Shown in pieces: positions 1 through 12,095 of a stretch of DNA of 32,538 bases. The stretch covers positions 2,855 to 35,392 of the forward strand of contig LSSN01000670.1 in the NCBI GenBank assembly GCA_001970855.1. The letters run 5' to 3'. The first letter of the stretch is position 1; every line of letters starts with the position of its first letter. The notes beneath the pieces are model-generated. The model did no database searches. It worked only from the letters and a program-made list of their open reading frames with translations, and was not told the DNA's origin. Origin of the DNA: Smittium culicis. Taxonomy: Eukaryota; Kickxellomycota; Harpellomycetes; Harpellales; Legeriomycetaceae. The translations under genes were made by a program, and so were the position numbers.

Positions 1-204
1 AGAAAAAAACAAATTCAAAATAAAATTGAAAAACGATACGTAGGGCCATTTAGAGTTTTAAAAGTTCTAAATAACAATATGTATTAAATAAAATCTGAAA
101 AGGAGATAATCCTCAGAATTCATGCTTCGAGGATCATCAAATTCTATCCCCGTTCAAATTTTTGGAAAAAGGAGTGTGAATCTGTTTTTAGTTTACAAAA
201 CTAA
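1..204 (+). mobile_element. 3' end of a Ty3/gypsy-type pol: integrase C-terminal tail, decayed and cut by the window edge
   Basis: Frame 1 reads a basic peptide containing RYVGPFRVLKVLNNN at about 34-78 and IHASRIIKFYP at about 118-150. The G-P-F/Y module followed by an 'ihasRlkpfyp' ending is characteristic of the C-terminal tail of gypsy-type integrases. One in-frame TAA (85-87) lies where the family normally has a residue after the Tyr, so the copy is probably dead. The frame ends at TAA 202-204. Everything upstream (protease, RT, RNase H, integrase core) would lie outside the window. I could not define a 3' LTR in the AT-rich DNA that follows. Seen: the frame and motifs. Known: the family pattern. 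Inferred: class and inactivity. Confidence 0.7.
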
Positions 205-3030
205 AACAAGCTTCATAAATTTAAAGTATACATTTGATATATAGCTATAAATATAACTCTGGCTATAAATAAGTATTTTTTTATCAACAGCTTAAAAATA
301 GCACCTAAACATACATATATAAATAAGACACAATATAAATTTGAACTAAATGCTAAATTGAGACTTAAAATGAGTCAGTACTCAGCAAAGATATGTAAAA
401 CACGTTTTAAAAATAAACCAAATGGAACCAAGATATAACATGGTAAAAATATATATGGTTAAAATTAATAAATATTAGAACCTCAAATATGTATAAATAC
501 CATAGGATATCGAACTAAACAAGAGGGACATAAATCCTAACATATTCTTTTAAGAAAAATAAATTATTTACATCTTAAAAATATTTAAAATTAGTTTTAT
601 CACATTAAACAATAAAATGAATTAAAATCTCAAAACCAAAACCAAAATCAAAACCATTTACTAGCCTAATAACTAGTAAAAAAAAACACTAAACTAACTT
701 TATTTTATCAAAAAAAAGCAAGCTTTTGATTGAGTGTAAAGCGATTATTGTTTTATCCTTATCATCTTTCGGCCAAGGCTAAGTGGCTGTGAAGATAGAC
801 TTGCTATATATCCTCCTCTTGTAAAATGTGAACTAATCCTTGTTCTATGAATTCGATTTATTCTAAAACTATACTTCAGAGAGGAGCAATATTAAGTTTC
901 TTCCAATTTAAAATCGTCTCAGCCAATTTATTCAAAGAATTTCTTATGAGACAATAGTAGGTTTCAAAGATAGGAAAATCAACCAGAATAGCGTGTGACG
1001 CTATTTCACAAAATTATTTCCCACTTTTTGCACCATTTTTGCGCCGATATCGCTTCATGTCAATATGAGAAAATTTAACTCGCGGTGAATAAGGTCAAAA
1101 AACTGATAATATATACCTACATATACCTTTGATTGATTATGGTTTTGAACTATCGTTTGTAAATTCAAATGACCTATTTGTAGTACATTTGCTATTTTTT
1201 GAATATGGGGTGGTTCAAAGCTTAGAAACTAGATTTAACTTGCGATATGTGTATTAAAACGCCGGGAACAAAATTAGTAATGTGAAGCGGTTATTTTTAA
1301 AGGCATTTATATCAGTCGGAAAGCTATTTTTTCTTTTGAAGATACAATAACTAAATTTACCAGCCCATGGACTATGTAATATTCTTTTAATCCATTCTTC
1401 GTATTATATAGGCTCTCAAAAAATCGGTGGTGGCCAGAAGCAAGCTTAGTTTTGCGGTTGGATTTTTAAAAGTGAGGTTAGTTGTGGGTTTCCGTTATTC
1501 GAATAGTTCTATTTCAAACAATAAAACCAATGACTAGCCTGTAAAAATATTTAATTTATGCATCATCCGATGTTTTTGTGAATTTCGAAAATATTGGATG
1601 ACCTTTCATCTCTTCATGATTTTGAGATAATTTAATAAGATTAATTTTATAGTTCATTATTGAGCTTAATTTCAATTTTTTTATAGTATAATTTCCAGTA
1701 TGATAGTTTATAATTTGTGCGACTGTAATCGAAAAATTAATATTGTTTGAAATTCTTATGTATAAAAATATCTTCAAGATAGAACTGATCCTGAAACTGC
1801 ATATGTAACGTCGTCCTTAGGATAGGATACAGTAAAAGACGTGAGCTCCAAAACCTTGTGTTTTTAGGAAACGCTGCTGATCCTGCAAGTAACTAAGAAC
1901 CTATTTTTATTTGTCAATACCTGAAATTCCCCAGCCTAAGATGACGATCTCTTCTTGCGTAATTGACCAATGGCACACTGAATGGAACATTGAATACATA
2001 AAAAATAAACCAGAGATAGAAATTGCTGTCACTCTAATGTCATTTTTACCTTCTACCGGCTCAATTTCTGAATAAAATGTGCTAATAGACTCCGTTGCGT
2101 TCATTCATGTGTGCTTATGAATCCATTTTATTTTGTGATAGAGAATTCTGTCGGAGTTATCTGCTGTCAAGGAACCTGATTAAGTATCTCCAAACATTGT
2201 TTTTTTTATGAAAGTCAAATCGATACAGTCGTCGAATCGGGGTGATAGGAAGATCTTGAAGATCCTATATTAATAACTGCCGAGTCGAAGTATCTTAGTC
2301 GCTGGTCGATTTTCGATTAAGAATTAGTTAATACAAATCTAATGTATAAATAAAAAAAATAAAGACAAAAAAGAAATAAAAAGACAAAGGCAAAAAAACC
2401 AAAAATATTATATAAAGAGATTGAGAAAGAGAATTAGGTTTTTTCAACCTTCGAAAAATAGATTTTTCCTTATTCCCGACTTTGACTTATTTATATATCA
2501 TTCATTTAGTTATATTAAAATTATTAAAACCATAAGAACAAAGTTATTCAAAACAGCTTAATTTGAAGTGTCAACTCTTAGTATTATTGGTTATTACAAC
2601 TTTAATTAAATCAAGACGCAATGGAAACACAAGGCATCGAAAACACACATTATATAGAAAATTGATAGATTTCAGCGTATCCAATGACACTTTTAAAAGA
2701 AATCATTCTGATTTTTTAGCCAATATTACTTGTGTTTCCTGTGGATATAAGGAAGATGGAGTTTAATTTCCTGACATGTATATTTTTCTCTTCTAGAAGT
2801 GAGGCAAAATCTCCTCAGAAATTCCTAACAGACCTTTCGAAGATCTTCTGCATAAAAATCTTCGTCTAGTAAATGTTATGTTTTTCGAATACACAAAACT
2901 GATTTATCAAAAACTTTTTTGAGTTACACAGCGATAATTAAATCCAAAATTTCCTTGGATTTGAATTTAATTTATGCCTCTAATTGTGTCAATGATTTTT
3001 AGCACTTTTATGGATATAGTACAATTCAAT
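205..3030. other. AT-rich intergenic stretch, no recognisable gene
   Basis: Only short open frames occur (for example 1556-1777 and 1907-2104 on the minus strand, 2563-2766 on the plus strand), and none resembles a family I know. The first few hundred bases may hold the LTR of the gypsy relic that ends at 204, but I could not identify matching termini. The stretch nearest 3030 may contain further remains of the DIRS-like element downstream of its reverse transcriptase, too decayed to call. Confidence 0.5.
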
Positions 3031-4150
3031 ACTCAATTTGGCTAGATTCTGTAATCACGTTCAGATTCGTCGTCTCCTGAAGAATAAAGGCCTTTTCCAC
3101 GATTTTGTTTAAATTTTCCAAGAAAATAGTTTCTTTATTCTGAATTTATTAGTATCACTGTCAATTTGTATGAATTTAATTTTGGCAGTAAATGACTCTT
3201 GAATTCCAAAATTCTGTGATGAATATAACAAAATTTAAGTAATGCAACTAATATTATAGAAGCTTTCACCGACTGAGATATCCCAATAAAGCGCGCAAGA
3301 GATTTCGATGTCATATGGCCTACGTTTAATAATTATTTGAACTCGCTTAGAAGGCCCCATATCTTGGCAGATGATACCTTGAGAGACATATCATTTGCCA
3401 TTACCGCCATACATAGGTTTTTTAAAGAATTTGATAGGATTTAGACGATATTTTTTAAGTTTTATTTATTTAAGCTTCAGAGCTTAAACTATACCATAAG
3501 TATTATGTTAGCACAAGTATCTTTGGTATCTTTATAATCAGAATATCACCCATATGTGAATCGATTTGAATACCTTGCTATGATTAAGATTAAAGAATGT
3601 GGTGGAATATTTTAGTATACAACGGCATGATCAGAATTATCCAGATTTTTTATACACATAATTGGAAGCATTGTTTTTCCCAGCGAAATCAGAGATACTT
3701 ACTGCGCTGCATTTATATCAGGATGTTAATGAGAAAATCTTATTATCGTAGTAATTGGGTTTGACATTTCTACATATCTTTCACATATCTAAGCCAGATA
3801 TTCTGGCTTGGAATTCTACTATTCCACATTATGTTTAGGTCTACGATATCGAGGAAATATCTGAGGACTCTATAATACTACAAGATTGATAAATTCTAAC
3901 ACCGGAAGCCAGAATTCCATAGCTATATCTCATTAATTGTTTCTTTCGATAGAAATTAGACGTCATCATATGTAATAATCTTTCATGTATTCCGAATCAA
4001 CTTCTGTTTTTTTAGAAAAAGAAACGTATTTTTTTTATTTATTTCTGAGGGCGATTTTGAATCCCCGAGATAATTTTTTGAGGGTCCAGCGGAGTTCTGT
4101 CAGTTTTTTCCAAACAATTTGAATATACTGAGCAATACCCCCTACTGAGC
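3030..4150 (-). mobile_element. Decayed DIRS-like retrotransposon: reverse transcriptase and connection region
   Basis: Read on the minus strand, several pieces appear in the order expected of a DIRS-type reverse transcriptase. At 4148-4041 is a frame with GGIAQYIQIVWKKLT then RGFKIALR, matching the N-terminal 'GGR..qf...W..lt..pW' entry. At 3700-3660 is KYL-stop-FRWEKQCFQL, where a TGA (3691-3689) replaces the usual Arg of 'kyLRF.w'. At 3556-3545 is HMGD followed by ILII, in the place of the catalytic YLDD. At 3389-3141 is MSLKVSSAKIWGLL, then HMTSKSLARFIGISQSVKAS, the typical thumb/connection region, with one TAA (3335-3333). Stops, frame changes and the loss of one catalytic Asp mean it cannot encode an active enzyme. 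No tyrosine recombinase or split repeats were found. Seen: the motifs. The class assignment rests on remembered family patterns. Confidence 0.72.
3545..3556 (-). pseudogene. Degraded RT catalytic box of the DIRS-like relic (YxDD to HMGD)
   Basis: The minus strand reads His-Met-Gly-Asp followed by ILII at the expected distance between the KYLxFRW block and the thumb block. The family consensus is Tyr-Leu-Asp-Asp-hydrophobic. The first catalytic Asp is Gly here, and the reading frame shifts soon afterwards. This marks the element as a fossil. Confidence 0.5.
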
Positions 4151-5817
4151 GATTTCTCTGGATCTCTCAGACCCCCATCAGCAAAAAAAATTACTTGTGG
4201 CATTTAGTTTTATTTTTAACTTTAATTGTGGTTTCAGTTATGATTCTTAGAAATATTAAATGTTTTTTGCTTTGCGTATACTTTGGTTCAATATTCTGCA
4301 TAATATATGGAATAAATGTATATATAGCTGATATACCGATGAATTATTATTAATATGCGAGTCTAATTCCTTATTATCAACCAGATACTTTGTATCGGAT
4401 ACTGCGAATTTTATTTGGTTTCCTGGGAGCTATTCGTTTATTTTGGAGAAATTTTAACCTAGAATTAACTAAAAACGAATATTTCACAGCTAATTCTCTC
4501 ATTTTTCTTGAAAAAAAGATTCCAGAGTCCTGATTAGTGCTTATTCTGGGGCAAATAGAGTTATAATATCGATTTAGTAGTCTTTTGGCCTCTTTTCTTT
4601 ACCTGGGATAAAATTTATTCTAAACTGGGCGTTATTCGTTTCTTCACGGCGCTGGGATCTGAATTTTTGAGAATCAGTTGCGTAATATCACAGATAAGGT
4701 TTTAAAGAAAGGTTGAATCGTAAACTTGCGCTCATTTTAGACTAACTGAGATCCGATTAATTCAACTTATATTAAAGATAGTCATTGATTGAACGCTTAT
4801 TACTCATTTAAATCGATAAATGGTACTGAATTAATAGCATAATGATCTCAGTTTCTATTTATCTATTCAATTCTTGATGAAGTCTTTGAGACTGCCGATG
4901 TATAGATATAATTTTTAACCGCACATAAGATCCTCAGTTGTAGAGATTTAATCTGTTTATTAGTTTAAGATAAGATTTTATTCATAATTATTCCAATATA
5001 CTTATTATAGTATTTGGATGTTAGAGTACCTTTGCGAAAAAAAAATAAGATAAGAATAGCAGAATCTTGTGCTTTACAATCCACATATAAATTACATTTT
5101 ATTATATTTTAATTTCCAGCATATTTTTATCCAATAAGATGGTAAAAAATATTATTTCACCTAATTATAATTCTCACTTTTTTTTTAGTGCTCGAACAGT
5201 CAAAAAAAGATTTTTTTTTTGATTTATAAACTGTTGCTTCATGCTATTATATTTTATCAGTTCTTGAGAAAGAAAATTAAAAAGTATAGGTACAATCAAT
5301 AGGGTATAGCCCTATATATTTGAAACAAACCTAGGAAAAATATATGAATATGAAAGAGTTAACTTGAAATTAGTTTCATCCATTAAAAATTATAAACCGT
5401 ATCCCATTGGTCAAAAATTTACTTTTTATAGAGAAAAATCCTTCATAAAAAATTATAAAACAAAATAATGCGTCTGACTGCCTATTTTGCTTAAAACGCG
5501 CTCATTTTTAGTACAGGTATGAAACACGTCGTCTTTCCGGTATAGAAACCCCAGAGGCAAACTTCATTTCATGTTCTGGTTTTATAGAGTATGAAATGAT
5601 CGAAATATTAAAAAAAACCACTTTTAAAAATATTTTAGAATCTCTCTCTCTCTCGTACCAGTAAACGTATAATTTTAAGAAATGACGATGCTTTCAGGCT
5701 TCAAATATGAATTTTTGCAGCGATGCATGAAAATATATATAGAATAACAGGTAGAAATCTGGTTTTAGATCTTATTTGCATTCTCGATTATTCATTTTTT
5801 TGCGTTTTCAATGAAAA
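4151..5817. other. AT-rich stretch, probable decayed element remains, no gene
   Basis: No open frame of convincing length occurs on either strand. The part next to 4150 on the minus strand should correspond to the upstream (gag-side) part of the DIRS-like element, but I could not recognise a domain. A (TC)7 microsatellite lies at 5641-5654. Confidence 0.4.
5641..5654 (+). repeat. (TC)7 microsatellite
   Basis: Seven uninterrupted TC units are directly visible, followed by GTACC. The flanking DNA is AT-rich and not recognisably coding. Confidence 0.9.
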
Positions 5818-6170
5818 ATGGGTAAATTTTCTTATAATAAAGTCTATGAAGAATCGAATAACCCTATTGGAAATCCTACATTGACCGAGAACTAGCCAAT
5901 TATATCTAAAGCCATCCCCAATGCCAAAAGTGCATCTCGGAAAAGCCTGGATAAAAATTCAATGGAAATTAAAATACTTTTAGACTGTTTTAAAGACGGA
6001 AAAATGAATTTCTAGGCTTAATTAATTTTTCAGCCAGTGAAAATAGATATTTATTTTGATATACTGAATATAGGAATTATGTTCCATAATTAATGCAACT
6101 CCGGATGAAACCTCAATATTAGCAATTAAATTTTCAAAAGAATCTGGACTATTTATTAGGATCACCTAAA
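5818..6170 (+). pseudogene. Short coding-like relic of unknown type
   Basis: An ATG at 5818 opens a frame that starts MGKFSYNKVYEESNNP. It passes one in-frame TAG and continues through a lysine-rich stretch ending EIKILLDCFKDGKMNF before a TAG near 6013-6015. A second short readable piece, about 6095-6165, gives NATPDETSILAIKFSKESG in a single frame. The composition (mixed charged and hydrophobic residues, moderate GC) looks more like former protein than the surrounding AT tracts do. I do not recognise the family. A retroelement gag fragment is possible. Only the open-frame character is seen; the rest is inference. Confidence 0.3.
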
Positions 6171-7303
6171 ACGCTCACAGTAGACCTAAGAAGCTCGTTT
6201 AACTCTACACTTTACTAAATATTCTGCTTAACTCGCGACATGAAATTAGTCTTACAGCCTAAATATTTGAATAGGCAGGGTTGGTCGAAAGATTAAATCA
6301 AAGATTTAAATATTTAATTATTCATGGCTACAATGAAGAATTTTAAATCTGCGGATAATAAATCAGTAATGTTTCACTGGATATAAGAATTAAAAAAATT
6401 TTAGCGCTTAATATTCGCTCCTTCTAATAATTTTTTGGACAGCCTTCGTTTTACTGATATTAGATGATAATGGTTTTGATTTATAAAATTTTATTTATTC
6501 AAGAAGTATGAAAATAAATACTGTGTATCATATTAGAAATTTGCATGAGATACAAATTTTTTCTTATACCTTAACCAGAAAGTATGAAAATGAGCCATTA
6601 ATTTTATTTATATCTCCAGCTTTTAGGAAAATAAAAATATATGGTAAAAATAAACCCCATTCAAACAGCGACACTTAAAGTTTTTTTCGTATTATAATTC
6701 AGTATATATAAATTGTTATAAAAAAATGAAAAGTATCATTCTTTTTATTTCTCAAGATTCACCAAATTTGTTCCAAGTGACGTATATTGTAATTAACAGC
6801 AAAATTAATTCGCTTAAATAATAAAATATAACTATTATTACCTTCCATCAAAAATAATTCATGAATATTTACACAAGTTGACATCGAAATCTAACTATAC
6901 ACATAGTATAATTCAAATAAAAATATTAATAATCTGTCCGAATAATGCGTAACAATTTTTAAATAACACGAGTATCAATAATTTGCTTGATTTTTTGGAT
7001 TTTTAACGGTTTTGATATTTTTATATTTAGGAATAATAAACGTAAAATAAAAATAATTGGTAATATTGTGGGAAAATATAATTGTGAATTTTATTAAGGA
7101 AAAGAAATTAAGGAGAATATTTCTATTTATTGGTTTGGTTTTTTTTTTCAAGTGAAAATCTATTTTAATAATAATTAACAGAATAAAAAAAAGATACTTC
7201 TAGTTTTTAATTAGGCTGTTTATCAAAAATAATTAGTAATTATCATTGGAATTTAGAGGAAAATAGCTGGATGTGATTTTTTTAGGAGGTTAATCTTCTA
7301 TCA
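6171..7303. other. AT-rich stretch, no gene seen
   Basis: No open frame of interest is visible. A run of ten T on the plus strand (7139-7148) sits beyond the 3' side of the minus-strand LINE relic. It could be a remnant of a poly-A tail, but the region is full of short homopolymers, so this is weak. Confidence 0.4.
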
Positions 7304-7339
7304 GTGAAGAATATTTTTCTTTGGTCGTTTATTGTGAAT

Positions 7340-7735
7340 AATTTACATTTAGGTATTTTCCAATCGCTTAAAAAGATTTTATTTCGTGGAAATATCTTTA
7401 TGTGCTATTTAATGATTTCTAGCCATATTTTGAACATTATAACTCTATTAAGAAATGTACTGTTGCAATTAGATTCTATCCTCCATCTGTGAATCTCCAA
7501 TATCGGCAGAACGTGTAATATTTGTGCATTTGGGGTGTAAGTTTTAAATCTATCAAACCTATTTAATATAAAAAACTGTAATATTTTTTCAGGGATTAAC
7601 GGTCTAATATTTTCTGTTATATTTTTTATAAATCGTAGAATTCTGCTTCAAAAGTCTTCTATTCTAGTGCATTTGTAAAATATATGTGAAATTCTCTAGG
7701 CTTCTTTGCTACAGCTGCGCTTACCGTCTATATAA
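7340..7735 (-). pseudogene. LINE ORF2: C-terminal tail remnant
   Basis: The minus strand reads a cysteine-containing start (RSCSKEA, stop, RISHIFYKC) followed by ENIRPLIPEKILQFFILNRF and further hydrophobic/basic sequence to about 7340. LINE ORF2 proteins commonly end with a C-x-C...H-x4-C element and a hydrophobic tail; the H-IFYK-C spacing here fits the second half. Two in-frame stops are visible. Seen: the peptide. The assignment depends on position downstream of the RT and on family pattern. Confidence 0.5.
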
Positions 7736-8479
7736 ATATTGAACTTTTTTAGAATGGCTCCAGAATAGACAATATAGTTTAGAATTTTCCAAATTAGCTA
7801 TTTCAGTTTTGGGTATACTCTCATTGTGTGAATAATTATCCATTCTACTGGTATATTTGGACCTGATGTTATTTCCACAATTTAGTAATTATTTTTAAGC
7901 TTTTTATGTATGCTGCTAAAAACTATCTTTCAGTTCTTGAAGAATAGATTATAATATTTTTTATTCTAACAGAGATCTTTTTGCAATATTAGAGTATTAA
8001 TTATCGTCAATTTCAGTATTTTTGATACTCCTAATGCTCCTTAGGACATCAGGAAATTTCATAGTTATGCAAATTCTTTTTATATTAGTTCAAAAAATTG
8101 CCGAACCGTTTAGCTCGAATTTTTCTAAACTCTTAAAAGTTGTTCCCAATTCGTAATCTGTGCATTTGATAGTTTTATTAGATCGTTATGTTTAAAATAT
8201 ATACTTTCAAGACTACTATTATTTAACGGGATCGAACATAATTCCCTTCAACTCTAGGTATCCGTGACTTTTTCAAATTCAAAATCAAGCTAAGTAAAAC
8301 ATTTTATAAATTAGTCATAAATTTTTTTGATTTTTTTATTTCTAAAATAACTTCATTAGATAGGATCTGATTATAATGAGTATGTTTTTTCACGATAATT
8401 CCTCGACTTTTTTTTGTAAAAGAACTTGGTATGCCACTGTGTATATTTCCACATTCAAGAATATTTTAGATATTGCCTT

Positions 8480-9800
8480 CTAAAATAGTGCATTGTATTG
8501 TGGTTCTGTTGGTATTAAACCTAATCCTTCCAGCTCTTTTTTATGAATATAGTTTCTCCATATAAATAAGTTTTTTTTATTTATCCAAATAAATTTTCTT
8601 AACAGTTCATTGATTTTTGTAAAGAAAAAGTTGGAGAATTGCGTGATGTGGGAAGCGAACCAAATTTTCGATTGAAGCATTAAGTTAGAAGTTAATACTT
8701 CTCCTATAGTTAATAGGTTTCTTGTTTTGGTCCTACCTATTTTTTCTATTATTTTTACCAAATTTTTTGTTTAAATTACTTTGGTTGCTATACCTGTTAT
8801 ATATAAATAGGTTCCAAGATGCCTGAATGCTTCATTATCGTCTATTATTTTGAAATCAGTTTTTTTATTGAACTGGAATATATTAAAATTTTACCGTTTT
8901 GGATAATTTATACGCGCATTCGAGGCAGTAATATGCAGAGAAACAATATCATTTAGGATTTTTTTAATCTTTTATGTTTCTTATATAAACTAATATATCA
9001 TCAGCATATGCTAAATATTTATTTTTTGACCTGATATGTCAATACCTAAAAGGCCTTTTCTTAATTTTAAAAGCATCTTTTCAACTAAAATATCGTATAT
9101 AATTCGAGACATAGGATCTCTTTGCCGTAAGCCTTGATTTATTTTTATCCAATCTGATAATTATTTGCCATTTTAAAACTAATTTTTAGAATTTTTATAT
9201 AACAAGTTGATCCAATTAGTTAATTCTTCAGGGGAATCGAAATTTATCTAGGAATTGATCAAGATATCCCCAATCTACCCTATCATATGCTTTTTTTTCT
9301 GAGGTAAACTTTGAGCATTCCAAATCAGCGTTAAAAGTAAAAATATTACCAAAAATAATTATTCCTTCGATAAAGCCACATTGCGTTTTTCCAATTATTT
9401 TTTTGATCACTTTTTTAATTCTTACAGTTACTACTTTCGACAAAATTTTTGAATCACAGTTCAGAAGAGATATAGGCCTCCATTTTTTAAGTTTTTACGT
9501 CACCTTTTTTTTGAAATGGTATTAGAATTAATTTGATAATATCCTAGGAAATTAAATTTAGATTTTTACAATTATTGAAAAGCTTTGCTAAAAATTTGGA
9601 AATTTTACCAATTAATTTTTTGTAGAAATCGAAAGTGATTCCGTCGATACCAGGGGAAGATTTGCTTTTGGAATTTGAGGCAAAATCTTCTATTTCAGTA
9701 TACGAGATGGGTTTTGATAACTCAAGTTCATCTGTTAGTTCTAAAGAATTTTTACATTTGAAAGTATATTATCTGGAGCAGCCTTGTCAGTTTCCCCGGA
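8480..9800 (-). pseudogene. LINE ORF2: reverse transcriptase remnant
   Basis: The frame at about 9665-9500 carries SSPGIDGITFDFYKKL and, after one TAG, IPFQKKGDVK. After a frame change comes WRPISLLNC, then the 9443-9228 frame with KTQCGFIEG and KKAYDRVDWGYL. A further block at about 9135-9035 reads QGLRQRDPMSRIIYDILVEK. The catalytic box LAYADDILVY is intact at 9014-8985, with Asp-Asp at 9002-8997. The post-RT region 8761-8480 has SKIWFASHITQF and FIWINKKNLFIW, as in other LINE C-terminal halves. Despite the intact YADD, stops and frameshifts separate the blocks. Each block in the expected order makes the assignment strong. Confidence 0.88.
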
Positions 9801-10319
9801 ATCAAAAAATTTTAGAGTAGAGTTTAGTTATCTTATTTAGTATTTCGACTTTATCTCTTGACAAATAACCTATAAAATCTATATTCAATCCTTTCATATG
9901 AATATTCTTTCTTTTATTTTCACTGTTCTATAGAAGTAGGAGTTTGATTTAGTCCTTTTTCGAGCCATTTTTCTCTGGATAGCACGATACGTGATTCTAT
10001 TTGTTTAGATTTGATATATTTAATGTTTTTAATGTTTTTAAATATTTTATATTTTAACGAAGATTGATTAATGACAAGTTCACTTTGTACTATTAAAATA
10101 TTTGCGAAATTAGTATGCATTTCCATTGCTTGGACTAGCTCTATTTCCAATTTTTCTAACTTGTATTTTTTTGTAAAGCCTTTTTCCTAACAAAAATTAT
10201 AAGTCTTTCTTTTAAACTTGCTTTAAAATCTGAAAAAAATTTTCTTTTAGGATTCTAAGACAATAGCTCATTAATTATTTCTTCTATTTTTTTTTGGATA
10301 AGTTGTGATCATTCAGTAT

Positions 10320-10930
10320 AAAATGGTTCAATTTCAACAAATTATCTGTTTTCTCCAAAGAAATGTTTGTTTTCCTGTATTGGGATTCTTTTTAATAGCT
10401 TTTAGATGATCAGAATTGTTTCCTGAAGCTTCCCAAATATCCATATATTGTTCACTTTTTTATTTTAATATCAGTATGTGATCAAGCTCAGCCATATACT
10501 TACTGTTATGTGCTACCCAGGTAAAAAACATTTTCATTATTTTTTTATTAAGCTTTTTAGATACGCAAGGTTTATTTTACTTATTTAATTTTCAATTAGC
10601 AGCCATTATCTCGTCTTTTTTTTTGTTTAGGTATCCTGTCTTCGTTATTGTCCCTGAAAATGTTGAAACAACCTAGAGCAATCTTCTTTTTAATTGATAA
10701 AATGGTTTTCGATCTTAGTATAAAAATTTTTTCTGAGGCTAGGATTTACGTATGCATAAAAATTAACTGTAAAGATTTTTTCTTCAATTTCACTGCCATT
10801 TTTATGTGATTGGTATTCTATTAATTTTAAATTTTTGTTATTTAGCAAAAATGCACGCGGTGAGTCCAAATAGATTATAATGGCTAGCCAATTTTCCTCA
10901 ATTGATCCTTTTTGTCATTAAAATGTGTTT
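10320..10930 (-). pseudogene. LINE ORF2: APE-type endonuclease remnant
   Basis: Three blocks are visible in order on the minus strand. The first is a frame at about 10918-10700 including ENWLAIIIYLDSPRAFLL and FTVNFYAYVNP. The second is 10678-10630 with LGCFNIFRDNNEDR, equivalent to the family's 'GDFN' catalytic strand but with the Asp replaced by Cys. The third is about 10533-10467 with FTWVAHNSKYMAELDHILI, then SDHL at about 10413-10402, the family's terminal catalytic SDH box. The blocks lie in different frames with stops between them. The loss of the GDFN Asp would by itself abolish nicking activity. Confidence 0.7.
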
Positions 10931-12095
10931 AATGTAGAAATATGATTTCTGCGTTGTAATTTTTCAGTAATTTTATGAGTTCGCTCTATTTTTTTTTATT
11001 TATCAACCATTAAACGTCTCATTTAAAAGCTTTAGTTCATTGCATGTTGTTTTATATCGTAATAACGGGATCATATTCATTAGTTATACACATAAAATTT
11101 AGGTTCAAACCCTTTATAAACCTCAGAAAGATCCACCTTCATTGAATTGGAGTCTGATTGCGTTTTAATTTTGAGTTTTGCTGAGCTAAGATCAGTCATT
11201 GTTGCTAAATACGGCACTGTTTTTACACTATTTTCGCTAGTATTAGAGCTTATGTTGTTATTATTGTTAGATTAAGACATTGATGTGTCGTTTTCATCAT
11301 TCAAATCATTATAAAAGTTATTAAATTTAATTGGAAGTTGTTCCTTTGTAGAACTGTTAGCTGTGGCTACTTTTTCATTAGGTAGTGATTTATTTTTCGA
11401 AGCAATATATAAATTAATTGGGGCATTTTTGTTATAACTGTAGAGAAGTTATCTTTACTATTAGTGCCAATCGCAATTTAATTATTTGAGATGTTTAATT
11501 TGTTAGAAAATGAGTTAGAATTTTTCATTTAAGCGAGTTGCCCTAATTATTTAATTTTTTTCCAGTTTCAATAAAACTAAAAACACCTGTCAAGATCTGG
11601 GTTACAAGAGTGCAAGGCAAGTGAATTAAAAAGTTATATTTACTATAATCATATTTATTTATTACTATTAGAAAGTATAAAAGATACTAGATTTCGAATT
11701 CAAAACAGGAAAAACGTAACCTTTTTATAATTTTTCCGTTGCTTGGTTTTAGGTTATAAAACTCAAAGAAAAACTACGTAATAAACTAAAAAGAAAGCTT
11801 TATAAAAAAATCTGTTTGATTACTAATCAAAATAAATCATTATCGATGTTAAAATTATGAACACATAAAATTATTACGTACAAAAAATTAATATCGATAA
11901 AAAATTTCGGGAACGTTAGAACGTTTCCTAACATTCTAGAAAATTTCTGCTGATGATATCTGAATATTCCGGAACATTCTAGAAATTCTATAAAGTTCCA
12001 TTCTGAAAACGCCTTTATTCAAGGTAATAGCGTTTTTTTAATTTTTATTTGGAATTTTATACAGTTTTTGACTTATTTTTTTCTTTTTTCTTTTC

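Noticed and set aside
760..815. Stretch ATCTTTCGGCCAAGGCTAAG resembling the 5' stem-loop of U2 snRNA
   Set aside because: The branch-point recognition sequence (GTAGTA) and Sm-site context expected just downstream are absent, so it is probably chance.
7139..7148. T10 run as a definite poly-A tail end of the LINE
   Set aside because: It lies more than 150 bases from the last readable LINE codons and similar T runs are frequent nearby, so it is mentioned only as a possibility.
11101..11115. GGTTCAAACCC, a match to the tRNA B-box
   Set aside because: The flanking bases cannot form a T-stem, there is no matching A-box or acceptor stem, and it lies inside the LINE span.
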